NCBI GenBank assembly: GCA_949298665.1 | Contig: CASFXO010000306.1 | Span: forward strand, 1-23,999 | Length of the DNA: 23,999 nucleotides | Direction: 5' to 3' | Source of the DNA: an uncultured Lentisphaeria bacterium | GTDB taxonomy: Bacteria; Verrucomicrobiota; Lentisphaeria; Victivallales; Victivallaceae | Part shown: in pieces, positions 15,325 through 23,126 of the stretch | How the letters are laid out: each line of letters begins with the position of its first letter | Position numbering within the stretch: position 1 is the first letter of the stretch | The notes under the pieces: model-generated | Databases searched by the model: none | What the model saw: the letters and a program-made list of their open reading frames with translations, nothing else | Told to the model about the DNA's origin: nothing | Translations under genes and position numbers: made by a program

Positions 15325-17139
15325 ATGAACAAATTCCGTACCCATACCTGCGGCCAGCTCCGGCGCGAAAACGTCGGCGAAACCGTCCGCCTTGCCGGCT
15401 GGATTCACAGCGTCCGCGACCACGGCGGCGTCATCTTCATCGACCTGCGGGACCATTACGGCATCACCCAGGTGGTCATCGACCCGGAAAAAGCCTTTTA
15501 TCAGGAACTGGAGCGCTGGCGCGTGGAAACCGTCGTCTCCTTCGGCGGCAAAGTAGTCGCCCGCAGCGAAAATACCGTCAACCCCAAACTCGCCACCGGC
15601 GAAATCGAAGTCGCCGCCGAGGATATGGAGGTTCTCGGCGAAGCGGAAGTAATTCCCTTCCAGATTGCCAAGGACGACGGCGCTCCGGAAGCCATGCGCC
15701 TCAAATATCGTTTCCTCGACCTGCGCCGGGAAAAACTCCACGCGAACATCATGCTGCGCAGCCGCGTCATCGCCGAAATCCGCCGTTATATGACCGGCAT
15801 CGGCTTTCACGAATTCCAGACCCCGATCCTGACCGCCAGCAGCCCCGAAGGCGCCCGCGACTATCTGGTGCCGAGCCGGTTGCATCCGGGCAAGTTCTAT
15901 GCGCTGCCGCAGGCACCGCAGCAGTTCAAGCAGCTGCTGATGATCGCGGGGTTCGACCGGTACTTCCAGATCGCCCCCTGTTTCCGCGACGAGGACGCCC
16001 GGGCCGACCGCAGCCCCGGAGAATTTTATCAGCTCGATATGGAAATGAGCTTCGTCGATCAGGACGAAATCTTCGCCGTGGTCGAAGGTCTGCTGGAAGA
16101 CGTATTTTCCAAGTTCAGCGACCGGGAATTCACCCGTCCGCCGTTCCCACGCATTCCCTACCGGGAAGCGATGCGGCGTTTCGGCAGCGACAAGCCCGAC
16201 CTGCGCAACCCGCTGGAAATGATCGATGTCACCGAACTTTTCCGCAATACGGAATTCAAGGCTTTCGCCGGTGCGGTCGCCAACGGCGGCGTGGTGCGCG
16301 CCATCCGGGCTCCGCAGGTGGCGGGAAAACCGCGCAAGTTCTTTGACGACATGATCAAATTCGCCCAGGAAAACGGCGCCAGAGGCATGGCCTACATCAT
16401 CTGGACCGGAACGGAGGAAAAAAGCCCGATCGTCAAATTCCTGAGCAGGGAAGTCATCGACGGCCTCAAGGCCGCGGGCGGCGTCGAAGACGGCGATGCC
16501 CTCTTCTTCCTCGCCGATGAGGAAAAAACCGTCTGCAAAATCGGCGGCGCGGTCATTCCGGAACTCGGTCGCCAGCTCGGGCTGATCGATCCGAACGTCT
16601 TCAAGTTCTGCTGGATCGTGGATTTCCCGATGTTCGAACGCGACGAGGAAACCGGCGCGATCATCTTCTCGCACAACCCGTTTTCCATGCCGCAGGGAGG
16701 CATGGATGCGCTGCTGAGCCGGAATCCGCTGGATATCCTCGCCTATCAGTACGACATCGTCTGCAACGGCATCGAACTGTCCTCGGGGGCCATCCGGAAC
16801 CACCGTCCGGAAATCATGTACAAGGCCTTCGAAATCGCCGGATATGACCGGTCGGTGGTGGATCAGAAGTTCGGCGGCATGATCTCGGCCTTCAAACTCG
16901 GTGCGCCGCCCCACGGCGGCATCGCTCCCGGCGTCGACCGCATGGTCATGTTGCTGGCGGATGAGCCGAACATCCGGGAAGTCATCGCCTTCCCCTTCAA
17001 TCAGCAGGCTCAGGACCTGATGATGAACGCTCCGTCGGAAGTAACGCTCAAGCAGTTGCGCGAACTCCATCTGCAGGTGGTCCTGCCGAAAAAGGAACGG
17101 GAAAAAATCGAAAACGCCGGCGTTCCGCCGCGCGGCTGA
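15325..17139 (+). CDS. aspS: Aspartyl-tRNA synthetase (possibly non-discriminating)
   Basis: Charges tRNA(Asp), and in a non-discriminating form also tRNA(Asn), with aspartate. The 604-residue length is right for bacterial AspRS with the GAD insertion. The N-terminal OB-fold begins 'FRTHTCGQLRRENVGE' and includes GWIHSVRDHGG (25-35). Class II motifs are present: 'FHEFQTPILTASSPEGARD', QAPQQFKQ, the motif 2 region FRDEDARADRSPGEFYQLD, and motif 3 'GAPPHGGIAPGVDR'. The SPGEF version of motif 2 resembles the alphaproteobacterial type. The ATG at 15325 opens the conserved N-terminus; the ribosome-binding site is weak (GAAGAAA). His33 in RDHGG matches a residue tied to relaxed tRNA recognition in Pseudomonas AspRS. 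It heads a run of same-strand genes to tatC. Confidence 0.97.
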   Translation: MNKFRTHTCGQLRRENVGETVRLAGWIHSVRDHGGVIFIDLRDHYGITQVVIDPEKAFYQELERWRVETVVSFGGKVVARSENTVNPKLATGEIEVAAEDMEVLGEAEVIPFQIAKDDGAPEAMRLKYRFLDLRREKLHANIMLRSRVIAEIRRYMTGIGFHEFQTPILTASSPEGARDYLVPSRLHPGKFYALPQAPQQFKQLLMIAGFDRYFQIAPCFRDEDARADRSPGEFYQLDMEMSFVDQDEIFAVVEGLLEDVFSKFSDREFTRPPFPRIPYREAMRRFGSDKPDLRNPLEMIDVTELFRNTEFKAFAGAVANGGVVRAIRAPQVAGKPRKFFDDMIKFAQENGARGMAYIIWTGTEEKSPIVKFLSREVIDGLKAAGGVEDGDALFFLADEEKTVCKIGGAVIPELGRQLGLIDPNVFKFCWIVDFPMFERDEETGAIIFSHNPFSMPQGGMDALLSRNPLDILAYQYDIVCNGIELSSGAIRNHRPEIMYKAFEIAGYDRSVVDQKFGGMISAFKLGAPPHGGIAPGVDRMVMLLADEPNIREVIAFPFNQQAQDLMMNAPSEVTLKQLRELHLQVVLPKKEREKIENAGVPPRG

Positions 17140-17187
17140 TCCGCCCGGCTGCCGCCGATACCGGCTAGAAACAGGAGGAGACCCTTT

Positions 17188-18183
17188 ATGAAAACGTGGC
17201 TTGTTTCACTTCTGCTGACCGCAGTCTTCTGTTGCGCTTCCGCCGCGGAACCGCCGGCTCTGTGCCGGCGCCTGCCCGCCGGAACCGTCGGTGCGGTACT
17301 GGTGGAAACCGGAAGAATTCTGAAATCGCCATTGTACCAGAGCCTGCAGCAGAAATTCCCTGAAATCGGCGGAATGCTGAATGATGTGCAGGACCAGAGG
17401 TTTCCGCTGGACGCCTGCGTCCGGATGCTTTTCTTCAGCAGCGAAGACAAGGAAGGCGGGGTGCTGGCGGAAGTCCGGGACCTGCCGGAAGAAACGTTGC
17501 TCACCCATCTGAAGCAGCTCCCCCTCACCGTGGAGCCCATGAAACTCAACGAACAGTCCTGTTACCGGATCATCAGCAACGAATCGCTGCCGGAACTCCG
17601 CCAGACCCTGGTGCTGACGTACCTGGATGCGAATACGCTGCTGGCGGCGGATCAGGGTACCGTCACGCTGCTGCTCGGTCAGAAAACGCTCAGCGAACAG
17701 GAAATCGCCACGCTGTTTCCCGATTTTTCAGAAGAAAACATCGTGGATTTCTCGTATCTGTGCCCCGCCGAAAAAAGAAATTCCCTGCGCGAAAGCGGTG
17801 CGTCCTTCGACGGATTCACCCGTCAACTGGATTCCTTCCGTGCCCGTATGCGGTTTCTGCCCGGTTCGCCGGAAGGATTGCACGTCCGCTCCGTGGCCGT
17901 CTGCCAGAACGAACAGGCCGTCTCCAATGCACTCCTGTCCATCAACGGCGCGTTGTTCATGGGAGTCGGCATTCTGTTCGCGGAAAATTCCCAGCTCGGC
18001 CAGCAGCTGCTGCAAGCCATCCGTCTGACCGCGGACGGACGCCGCTTTCTGGCTGAAGCCACGCTGCCCGGGACGCTGCTGATGCAGTTGCTGGACTACG
18101 GCGTCGCCCAGGGACGGAAAATGATGCTGCCGCCGGATGAATCGCCGTTTGCCGTACCGAACAGCACGACGTCCGCCCAGTGA
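17188..18183 (+). CDS. Exported protein of unknown function
   Basis: Not recognised. The 331-residue protein has a clear signal peptide (MKTWLVSLLLTAVFCCASAA, cleavage near residue 20; a Cys pair lies in the hydrophobic part but is not a good lipobox). The mature part alternates beta-like and amphipathic stretches ('GAVLVETGRILKSPLYQSLQ', 'TLVLTYLDANTLLAADQGT', 'LLMQLLDYGVAQGRKM'), without catalytic motifs or repeats I can identify. The pattern 'AADQGTVTLLLGQK' resembles periplasmic proteins that report a computed property rather than enzymes, but this is only an impression. An AGGAGGAG ribosome-binding site lies 7 bases upstream. It starts 48 bases after aspS, and its stop overlaps the possible GTG start of the lytic transglycosylase gene, suggesting co-translation and an envelope-related role. 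Confidence 0.8.
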   Translation: MKTWLVSLLLTAVFCCASAAEPPALCRRLPAGTVGAVLVETGRILKSPLYQSLQQKFPEIGGMLNDVQDQRFPLDACVRMLFFSSEDKEGGVLAEVRDLPEETLLTHLKQLPLTVEPMKLNEQSCYRIISNESLPELRQTLVLTYLDANTLLAADQGTVTLLLGQKTLSEQEIATLFPDFSEENIVDFSYLCPAEKRNSLRESGASFDGFTRQLDSFRARMRFLPGSPEGLHVRSVAVCQNEQAVSNALLSINGALFMGVGILFAENSQLGQQLLQAIRLTADGRRFLAEATLPGTLLMQLLDYGVAQGRKMMLPPDESPFAVPNSTTSAQ

Positions 18184-18188
18184 TCGGT

Positions 18189-18779
18189 ATGCCCCGCTCC
18201 GGCACGCAAAAAAAATTTGATCGTTTCCGGCTGCTGCTGGCGCTGGCGGCCATGGCGGTCATGTTGACGACCATTGCGGCCTACCAGCGGGAATTGCGCG
18301 ATTTTGTAGTAGATGACACGCAGTATGCTCCGCAAATTCGGGCGGCGGCGGCCAAATATCAGCTGGACCCTCTGCTGGTTCGGGCAGTCATTTTCCAGGA
18401 GAGCCGGTTCCGTCCGGACACCATCGGAGCGGCCGGAGAAGTCGGGCTGATGCAGGTGCTGCCGGAAGGCGCTGTGGCGGACTGGGCCCGCCGTCACGGC
18501 GTTGCCGCTCCGTCGGTGCGTGAACTGATGCAGCCGGAATTGAATCTGGAAATCGGCTGCTATTACCTCGCCCGCGCCATGAAACGGTGGCGGGATTACC
18601 GGTGCCGGACGGAACTCGCGCTCTGCCAGTACAACGCCGGAGAAAGCCGGGCAAACCGCTGGAAACCGGCAGATCCGGACGGAGACATGCTTGACAACAT
18701 CACCATTGCGGGGACCCGGACTTACGTTGAAAACATCATGAGACGTTATCAGCAATACCAGAAAGACGAAAAATCATGA
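18189..18779 (+). CDS. Membrane-anchored lytic transglycosylase (SLT domain)
   Basis: Cleaves the glycan strands of peptidoglycan in the periplasm. The protein has 196 residues from the ATG at 18189. An alternative GTG at 18180 overlaps the upstream stop as GTGA and adds three residues; neither has a clear ribosome-binding site, so translation is probably coupled to the gene before. A single membrane segment (about 14-32) serves as a signal anchor. The SLT domain (about 45-185) has the catalytic Glu71 in IFQESRF, the GAAGEVGLMQVLP motif and LCQYNAGE, the order found in family 1 (Slt70/MltE/MltC-like) transglycosylases. It overlaps the following DUF3047 gene by ATGA. Confidence 0.9.
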   Translation: MPRSGTQKKFDRFRLLLALAAMAVMLTTIAAYQRELRDFVVDDTQYAPQIRAAAAKYQLDPLLVRAVIFQESRFRPDTIGAAGEVGLMQVLPEGAVADWARRHGVAAPSVRELMQPELNLEIGCYYLARAMKRWRDYRCRTELALCQYNAGESRANRWKPADPDGDMLDNITIAGTRTYVENIMRRYQQYQKDEKS

Positions 18780-19516
18780 AGCAGTGGCATATTTTACTCG
18801 GCGCCCTGCTCGCCTTGTCGACAACGGCAACCGAAGTTGCGCCCGGAGTCGGCTGGCGGGAGGAGTTCTCCAAATTGAAGAAGGAAGACGGTAACAACCT
18901 TCCGGCCAACTGGAAACTGGACGGCAAGAAATTCATGGTCCCGATGACCACGTTCCGGGTGGAAGACGCTCCCGGCAAAAGCACGTATGGACGGGTGCTC
19001 GCGGTGGATTCCCGCCGCTCTTCCGGCGCCCTGATCACCATGCCGGGTGTCGACCTGAAAAAATATCCGATTCTCCGCTGGCGCTGGCGCGTAAAGAAAC
19101 TCCCCCCCGGCGCCGACGGCCGTACCGACAAGGACGACCAGGCGGTGGGCATCTATTTCGGCGCAGGTGGCGCCCTCAGCCGTAAAACCATCGCCTACCG
19201 CTGGGAAACCCTGACCCCGGTCGGCACGGAAGGAACGGCCCGGTACGGCGGCGGCATCGTCAAAGTCAAATATCAGTGTCTGCGCAATCAGGACTCTCCG
19301 CGCGATGAATGGATCGAGGAAGAACGCAATGTGGCGGAGGATTTCCGCAAGGCCTACGGCTATCTGCCGGAGGCGGATCAGTATGTGATCAGCGTTTCCG
19401 GCAACAGCCAGTACACGAAATCCGACGCTCTGGCGGAAATTGACTATCTGGAACTGGCGGACAAACCGCGCAATCCGCAGAAAGACACAAAGAAAACGGA
19501 CGGAAAGGAGTTGTAA
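18776..19516 (+). CDS. DUF3047 secreted protein
   Basis: The 246-residue protein has a short signal peptide (MKQWHILLGALLALSTTAT). The body matches the DUF3047 pattern: a beta-sandwich-like domain with 'YPILRWRWRVKKLPPGAD', 'DDQAVGIYFG', 'IAYRWET', a later 'YGYLPEADQYVISVSGNS' and 'AEIDYLELAD'. The end is lysine-rich. The function of DUF3047 is unknown; the fold may bind carbohydrate. The ATG overlaps the transglycosylase stop (ATGA), a strong sign of coupled translation, and tatA starts 5 bases after the stop, with tatA's ribosome-binding site inside the end of this gene. An association with cell-wall turnover is inferred from position only. Confidence 0.8.
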   Translation: MKQWHILLGALLALSTTATEVAPGVGWREEFSKLKKEDGNNLPANWKLDGKKFMVPMTTFRVEDAPGKSTYGRVLAVDSRRSSGALITMPGVDLKKYPILRWRWRVKKLPPGADGRTDKDDQAVGIYFGAGGALSRKTIAYRWETLTPVGTEGTARYGGGIVKVKYQCLRNQDSPRDEWIEEERNVAEDFRKAYGYLPEADQYVISVSGNSQYTKSDALAEIDYLELADKPRNPQKDTKKTDGKEL

Positions 19517-19521
19517 GAACC

Positions 19522-19710
19522 ATGATCGGCTGGTCGGAATTATGTGTCATCTTTCTGGTGGTGCTGCTGCTCTTCGGCGCCAAGAGAATTCCGGAGGTCG
19601 CGCGTTCCCTCGGGCGGGCTTCCCGGGAATTCAAAAACGCCCGGGACGGTATTCAGGACGAACTGAACAAAAGCGTGAATCCGGACGACCCGGATCAGCA
19701 AAACCGGTAG
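19522..19710 (+). CDS. tatA: Sec-independent (twin-arginine) translocase subunit TatA
   Basis: A 62-residue TatA/E-family protein: a short N-terminal membrane helix (MIGWSELCVIFLVVLLLF), the hinge FGAKRIPEVARSLG, an amphipathic helix (ASREFKNARDGIQDEL) and an acidic polar tail. It oligomerises around TatC to form the pore that exports folded proteins. AAAGGAG lies 11 bases upstream, overlapping the end of the DUF3047 gene. tatC follows after 69 bases and no tatB-like gene lies between, so this one subunit may serve both TatA and TatB functions. Confidence 0.93.
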   Translation: MIGWSELCVIFLVVLLLFGAKRIPEVARSLGRASREFKNARDGIQDELNKSVNPDDPDQQNR

Positions 19711-19779
19711 CCAGACCGCGCGGCGCGTCCGGAAGGTAGCGCCGACCGCGTTCTCCATCGGCTCAGGACCCCGTCTGCC

Positions 19780-20670
19780 ATGCCCGGCGACAACAAAACC
19801 TTTCTTGAACATCTGGAAGAACTGCGCGGAGTGCTTCTCCGCAGTCTTGCGGCGGTTGCACTGCTGCTTTTTCCCGCCTACTGGGCGGCCGGGCGGCTGA
19901 TCCCATGGCTGCTGCGCCAGCTGGAACGCCTCGGCGGAAACGATTTGCAATTTCACTATTTCTCCCCGCTGGAGCCGTTTCTGGTGCAGCTGAAGTGTTC
20001 GTTGCTGCTGGCGCTCTTCGGGGCGTTGCCGTATGTTTCCTGGCAGGTGGCCGGCTTCATCGCACCGGGGCTCTATCGCCGGGAGCGGCGCCTCTTCGGC
20101 ATGCTGGCGGGTGCGGCTTTTCTGCTGTTTCTGGCGGGTGCGGCATTCGCTTTTGCACTGATTCTACCGCTGTTACTGCGCTTTGCCGCATCCTATCGCA
20201 GTCCGGAGCTGGCGCCGATGCTCGGACTGGGAAATTTCATCGATCTGGCAGGCCTGCTGCTGCTTGGCTTCGGCCTTATGTTTCAACTGCCTGTGGTGGT
20301 CGTGGTACTGGTCCGCACCGGTCTGATCCGGACGGCAACCCTGCGCAGGAGTCGGCCGGTGGTCGTCATCGTCATCCTGGTACTGGCCGCCATACTGACG
20401 CCGCCGGACGTGGTCAGTCAACTGCTCATGGCGGTGCCGACCTGGCTGCTTTTCGAACTTGCATTGCTGGTGGCGGCCCGGCTGGAGCCGCCGGCGGAAC
20501 CGGAGTTATCCGAAAACGACGCTTCCCCTGCCGCGGTGCCGGCCTCTTCTCCTGCTCCGGAAACGATCGCCGCAGAAAATCCTCTGCCCGATGACGATGC
20601 CTACGCCCCCTATGCCGCGGCGGCCCGGTCGCGACGCGGTCGCCGGATCCGGCCGATCCGGCGCCGCTGA
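19780..20670 (+). CDS. tatC: Twin-arginine translocase subunit TatC with extended C-terminal tail
   Basis: The inner-membrane receptor for twin-arginine signal peptides. The 296-residue protein opens with 'FLEHLEELRGVLLRSL' (the conserved TatC start), has six hydrophobic helices, and carries 'FSPLEPFLVQLKCSLLLALFG' and 'YVSWQVAGFIAPGLYRRER', both diagnostic. Helices 5-6 end near residue 235. The last 61 residues are unusual: an acidic Pro/Ala-rich linker and then an arginine-rich end in which nine of the last fourteen residues are Arg. Typical TatC proteins stop near residue 250. AGGA sits 11 bases before the ATG. The end is convergent with the BNR gene, 20 bases apart. Confidence 0.93.
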   Translation: MPGDNKTFLEHLEELRGVLLRSLAAVALLLFPAYWAAGRLIPWLLRQLERLGGNDLQFHYFSPLEPFLVQLKCSLLLALFGALPYVSWQVAGFIAPGLYRRERRLFGMLAGAAFLLFLAGAAFAFALILPLLLRFAASYRSPELAPMLGLGNFIDLAGLLLLGFGLMFQLPVVVVVLVRTGLIRTATLRRSRPVVVIVILVLAAILTPPDVVSQLLMAVPTWLLFELALLVAARLEPPAEPELSENDASPAAVPASSPAPETIAAENPLPDDDAYAPYAAAARSRRGRRIRPIRRR

Positions 20671-20691
20671 AATGGAAACGCGGGAAACCGC
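20641..20691 (+). other. Two inverted repeats at the tatC / BNR convergent junction
   Basis: A 9-bp perfect inverted repeat CGCCGGATC/GATCCGGCG (20641-20649 and 20655-20663, loop of 5) covers the last codons of tatC. A second small hairpin GCGG-GAAA-CCGC (20680-20691) lies at the gap and reaches the first base of the BNR stop codon. Neither has a T run, so they are not classical terminators; they could stabilise or end either transcript. Confidence 0.5.
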
Positions 20692-22133
20692 TATTTCGCC
20701 ATATTCTTCCGTATCCACGCCGTATCGGGAATCCGCCAGGAGGCGCCGCCGTCGGAGCTGACCAGCCACATCAACGGGAAACGGCCCTTCAAGCCGGTGT
20801 CGAAGTCGTGGAACAACGCCTTAACGTACAAGTTATCTTTGCGGTCGATAAACAAATGATGATAGAAAACGGTATAACTCAGCGTCCCGTCGGCACGCCG
20901 TGCCGGCGTGTATTCCAGCAGCCGCACGGGCGGCAGCCATTTTCCTGCCTCACGGTCGTATTTGCGCACCCACAATTGCGGATGGACCCGGTAGGCGATG
21001 TACAGATTGTCTCTGCTGTCCACCACCATGTCCACATAGGACTGTCCGACGCCAAGCCGTTCCGGCGGCGTCCACGCCGCAAGATCGGCCGGGCGCACGC
21101 TCCGGGTGAACAGAAAGCCGGGATGCGCCGGGCTCCATCCGTGTGAACCGGTTACCACCGACAGTTCCCCCGTGGAAGTCAGCGCCAGTGTCGGACAGGC
21201 GTGACTGTCGGACACCAGCGGCGTGGCATTGGCCACCAGCTGTCGCCCGACAACTTCGCGCCGGGGCATATTCACCTCCGCGACATAGGTGGGATTGCCG
21301 CCCCGGGCCGGGTCTTCAGGCACCTCGACGTAGGCGACGAACAACCGCTCGCCGACCCGCGCGGCAATGTGGCCGCCGCCGGAATGGCTGGTTACCCCGT
21401 TGGCCCGTTCCGTCACAGTGACCGCGGGCGGCAGCCGGAGTCCTTCTCCGGTCGCCTCCGGCAGCAGCACGTCCAGACGGTTCAGCGAACAAAAATCCAA
21501 ACTCTGCTCACCCACATCCGGATAGGTAATCCCCTTTCCTGAAAGCCGCTGCCGGTGCACGCCGCGGAACACCGCCGGCGGACCGTCCGGGATCCGTCCG
21601 GCAGAAGAACTTTCCATCGTCCCCTGATAAGGCCGGATCCCGACCCGATACGCCTGAAAATGTGCGCCGTGGTCGGTGGAATACAGCAGCGCCATATCCC
21701 CGTTGATGTCCACCCCGTCCCTGACCTTGCGCGGCGTCGGCACCAGCGCGTACAGCCGATCCTGTCGGTCAAACCCCAATACGGCCCGATTCTGCACCGT
21801 GCGCAACGTGGGAATCTCCACCGGAAAACCGGCGGCCTTGAGTGCCGCGGTAAAGTCCCGACGGATCCAGTTTCCATTCTCATCAAGGACGGAAACATAA
21901 CCGTAACATTCCGGATCGACCACATTCACCACATAAGGCCGATTGCTCCTATCGAATGCGATGGCCGAACCGGACGGAACATCCGTCGCTTTCGTGTACA
22001 CCTCCGGTTTCCCCGCGGGCGGCACTTCGAAAACGGCCTTTTCGTTATCCACCGGCAGAATTGCGGCGTGCCCCGCCAGAGTCATGCTCAGAGCCATCCC
22101 GGTCAACCATTTGATTTCTGCATTCTTCATCAT
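20691..22133 (-). CDS. Secreted BNR-repeat (sialidase-like fold) protein
   Basis: The protein has 480 residues, starting at the ATG at 22133 that overlaps the pseudopilin stop as ATGA. An in-frame ATG at 22145 lies further inside the pilin gene. A signal peptide (about 1-24, ending GHAA) is followed by beta-propeller-like repeats. Asp-boxes are recognisable as YSTDHGAHF and SSDGGASW, and blades begin with segments such as 'GSAIAFDRSNRPYVVNV', 'AVLGFDRQDRLYALV' and 'MVVDSRDNLYIAYRV'. The layout fits the BNR_4-type repeat proteins found beside glycan-degradation genes. Whether it is a hydrolase, a lyase or a binding protein cannot be told, since I see no sialidase Arg triad (FRIP). Translational coupling to the pilin-like gene points to a shared role. 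Confidence 0.82.
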   Translation of the reverse strand: MMKNAEIKWLTGMALSMTLAGHAAILPVDNEKAVFEVPPAGKPEVYTKATDVPSGSAIAFDRSNRPYVVNVVDPECYGYVSVLDENGNWIRRDFTAALKAAGFPVEIPTLRTVQNRAVLGFDRQDRLYALVPTPRKVRDGVDINGDMALLYSTDHGAHFQAYRVGIRPYQGTMESSSAGRIPDGPPAVFRGVHRQRLSGKGITYPDVGEQSLDFCSLNRLDVLLPEATGEGLRLPPAVTVTERANGVTSHSGGGHIAARVGERLFVAYVEVPEDPARGGNPTYVAEVNMPRREVVGRQLVANATPLVSDSHACPTLALTSTGELSVVTGSHGWSPAHPGFLFTRSVRPADLAAWTPPERLGVGQSYVDMVVDSRDNLYIAYRVHPQLWVRKYDREAGKWLPPVRLLEYTPARRADGTLSYTVFYHHLFIDRKDNLYVKALFHDFDTGLKGRFPLMWLVSSDGGASWRIPDTAWIRKNMAK

Positions 22134-22876
22134 AAGCGATCCCATACGTTAAGTGCCGCCTGCGCCCCGGTACAGCGCCAGTCTTCCAGAATCGGCGCGG
22201 TGGTATAGGGTTGCAGCCGGTTGTACAAATGATGCGTCCCGACGTGGCCGTCCACCCAGGCCACGTTCAGCGAACTTCCGTGAGCGGCATAAAGAACATT
22301 GCGCCAGGCGGCGGTCTGGGCATTCGGCCAGAGCGAGGTGCCGCCCGGCATGTCGCTGCCGTCCGATTTCGCCTTCAAAGAGACCGTTTCCCCCAGAAGA
22401 AGCGTCCGGGACGGCTGTTTGATCTGGGTGATCCGGCAGGAGGTATAGTAATAATGCTCCGGCGTATCGCTCAGATAGCGGTCCGATCCCAGATATTTGA
22501 AATTGTAACCGTAGGAGATTTTGTCCAGATGCTTGCCGGAAAGCTGCACAATCTCATTGAGATACTCCTGCTCAATGCCGATGGAAGTCGTGGGACAGAG
22601 AAAGGTTCGGATCCCGCTGGTCAACAGTTTCTCGGTCCGCATCAGATTCACCCAGTTTCCGGTGGAATAGGAATTGATCGCATTCGGCGGCAGATAATCA
22701 TCATAGCTGCCGCTGTAAAACAGCATCATTGCCGCCACCTGCTTGATGTTGCTGACGCATTGAATCGTGCGCGCCTTTTCCCGGGCCTGATTGAGCGCCG
22801 GCAGCAGCATCGCCGCCAGAATGGCGATGATCGCAATCACGACCAGCAATTCAATCAATGTAAAAACTCTTTTCAT
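22130..22876 (-). CDS. Pseudopilin-like secreted protein with H-x9-DG motif (PulG-like/DUF1559 type)
   Basis: The 248-residue protein starts MKRV-FTLIELLVVIAIIAILAAMLLPALNQAR: a four-residue leader, then the type IV pilin helix with Glu at +5. The residue before the cleavage site is Val, not the usual Gly. The globular part has 'CVSNIKQVAAMMLFYSGSYDDYLPP', typical of the large paralogous families in Lentisphaerota and Planctomycetes, and near the end HGSSLNVAWVDG (H-x9-DG). CGGAGG lies 5 bases before the ATG. It is translated just before the BNR gene, with a 4-base overlap. Members of this family are thought to be processed by a prepilin peptidase and displayed in the envelope; whether they bind, transport or assemble is not known. 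Confidence 0.88.
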   Translation of the reverse strand: MKRVFTLIELLVVIAIIAILAAMLLPALNQAREKARTIQCVSNIKQVAAMMLFYSGSYDDYLPPNAINSYSTGNWVNLMRTEKLLTSGIRTFLCPTTSIGIEQEYLNEIVQLSGKHLDKISYGYNFKYLGSDRYLSDTPEHYYYTSCRITQIKQPSRTLLLGETVSLKAKSDGSDMPGGTSLWPNAQTAAWRNVLYAAHGSSLNVAWVDGHVGTHHLYNRLQPYTTAPILEDWRCTGAQAALNVWDRL

Positions 22877-23126
22877 GGAAACCTCCGTTTTTCAGGGGAA
22901 TCCTGTTTTCCAGCCATCGCTGCTCTTCAACGAAACCGCCCTATCTCCCGACCAGTTCATCTTTTTCACCGTCCCCGGCACCGGTTGGTCGCAATTTGAA
23001 ATTCCGTCATCCTTCCCGCATCTCCACACCGGCATCGCTTCGAAAATATCGTCGTAAATCCCGAATCATGCCGCGATTTCCCAACAGAAACCGCCGGTCA
23101 TTCGCCCTTTTCTCCGCCCCCGTTAC
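22877..23126. other. 250-bp intergenic region upstream of the pseudopilin gene
   Basis: It should hold the promoter/operator for the pseudopilin-BNR pair, but I see no convincing -35/-10 pair. The only symmetric AT-rich element is AATTTGAAATT (22993-23003), a perfect 5-bp inverted repeat around one base. No coding potential, RNA gene or T-tailed hairpin is evident. Confidence 0.4.

Noticed and set aside
14989..17070. 693-codon open frame antisense to aspS and the end of the second esterase
   Set aside because: Same reason: it spans two recognised genes on the opposite strand and shows no domain or start signal.
22877..23126. Small plus-strand frames in the gap between the regulator and the pseudopilin gene
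   Set aside because: They have no ribosome-binding site, overlap the neighbouring genes in antisense and show no recognisable protein features.
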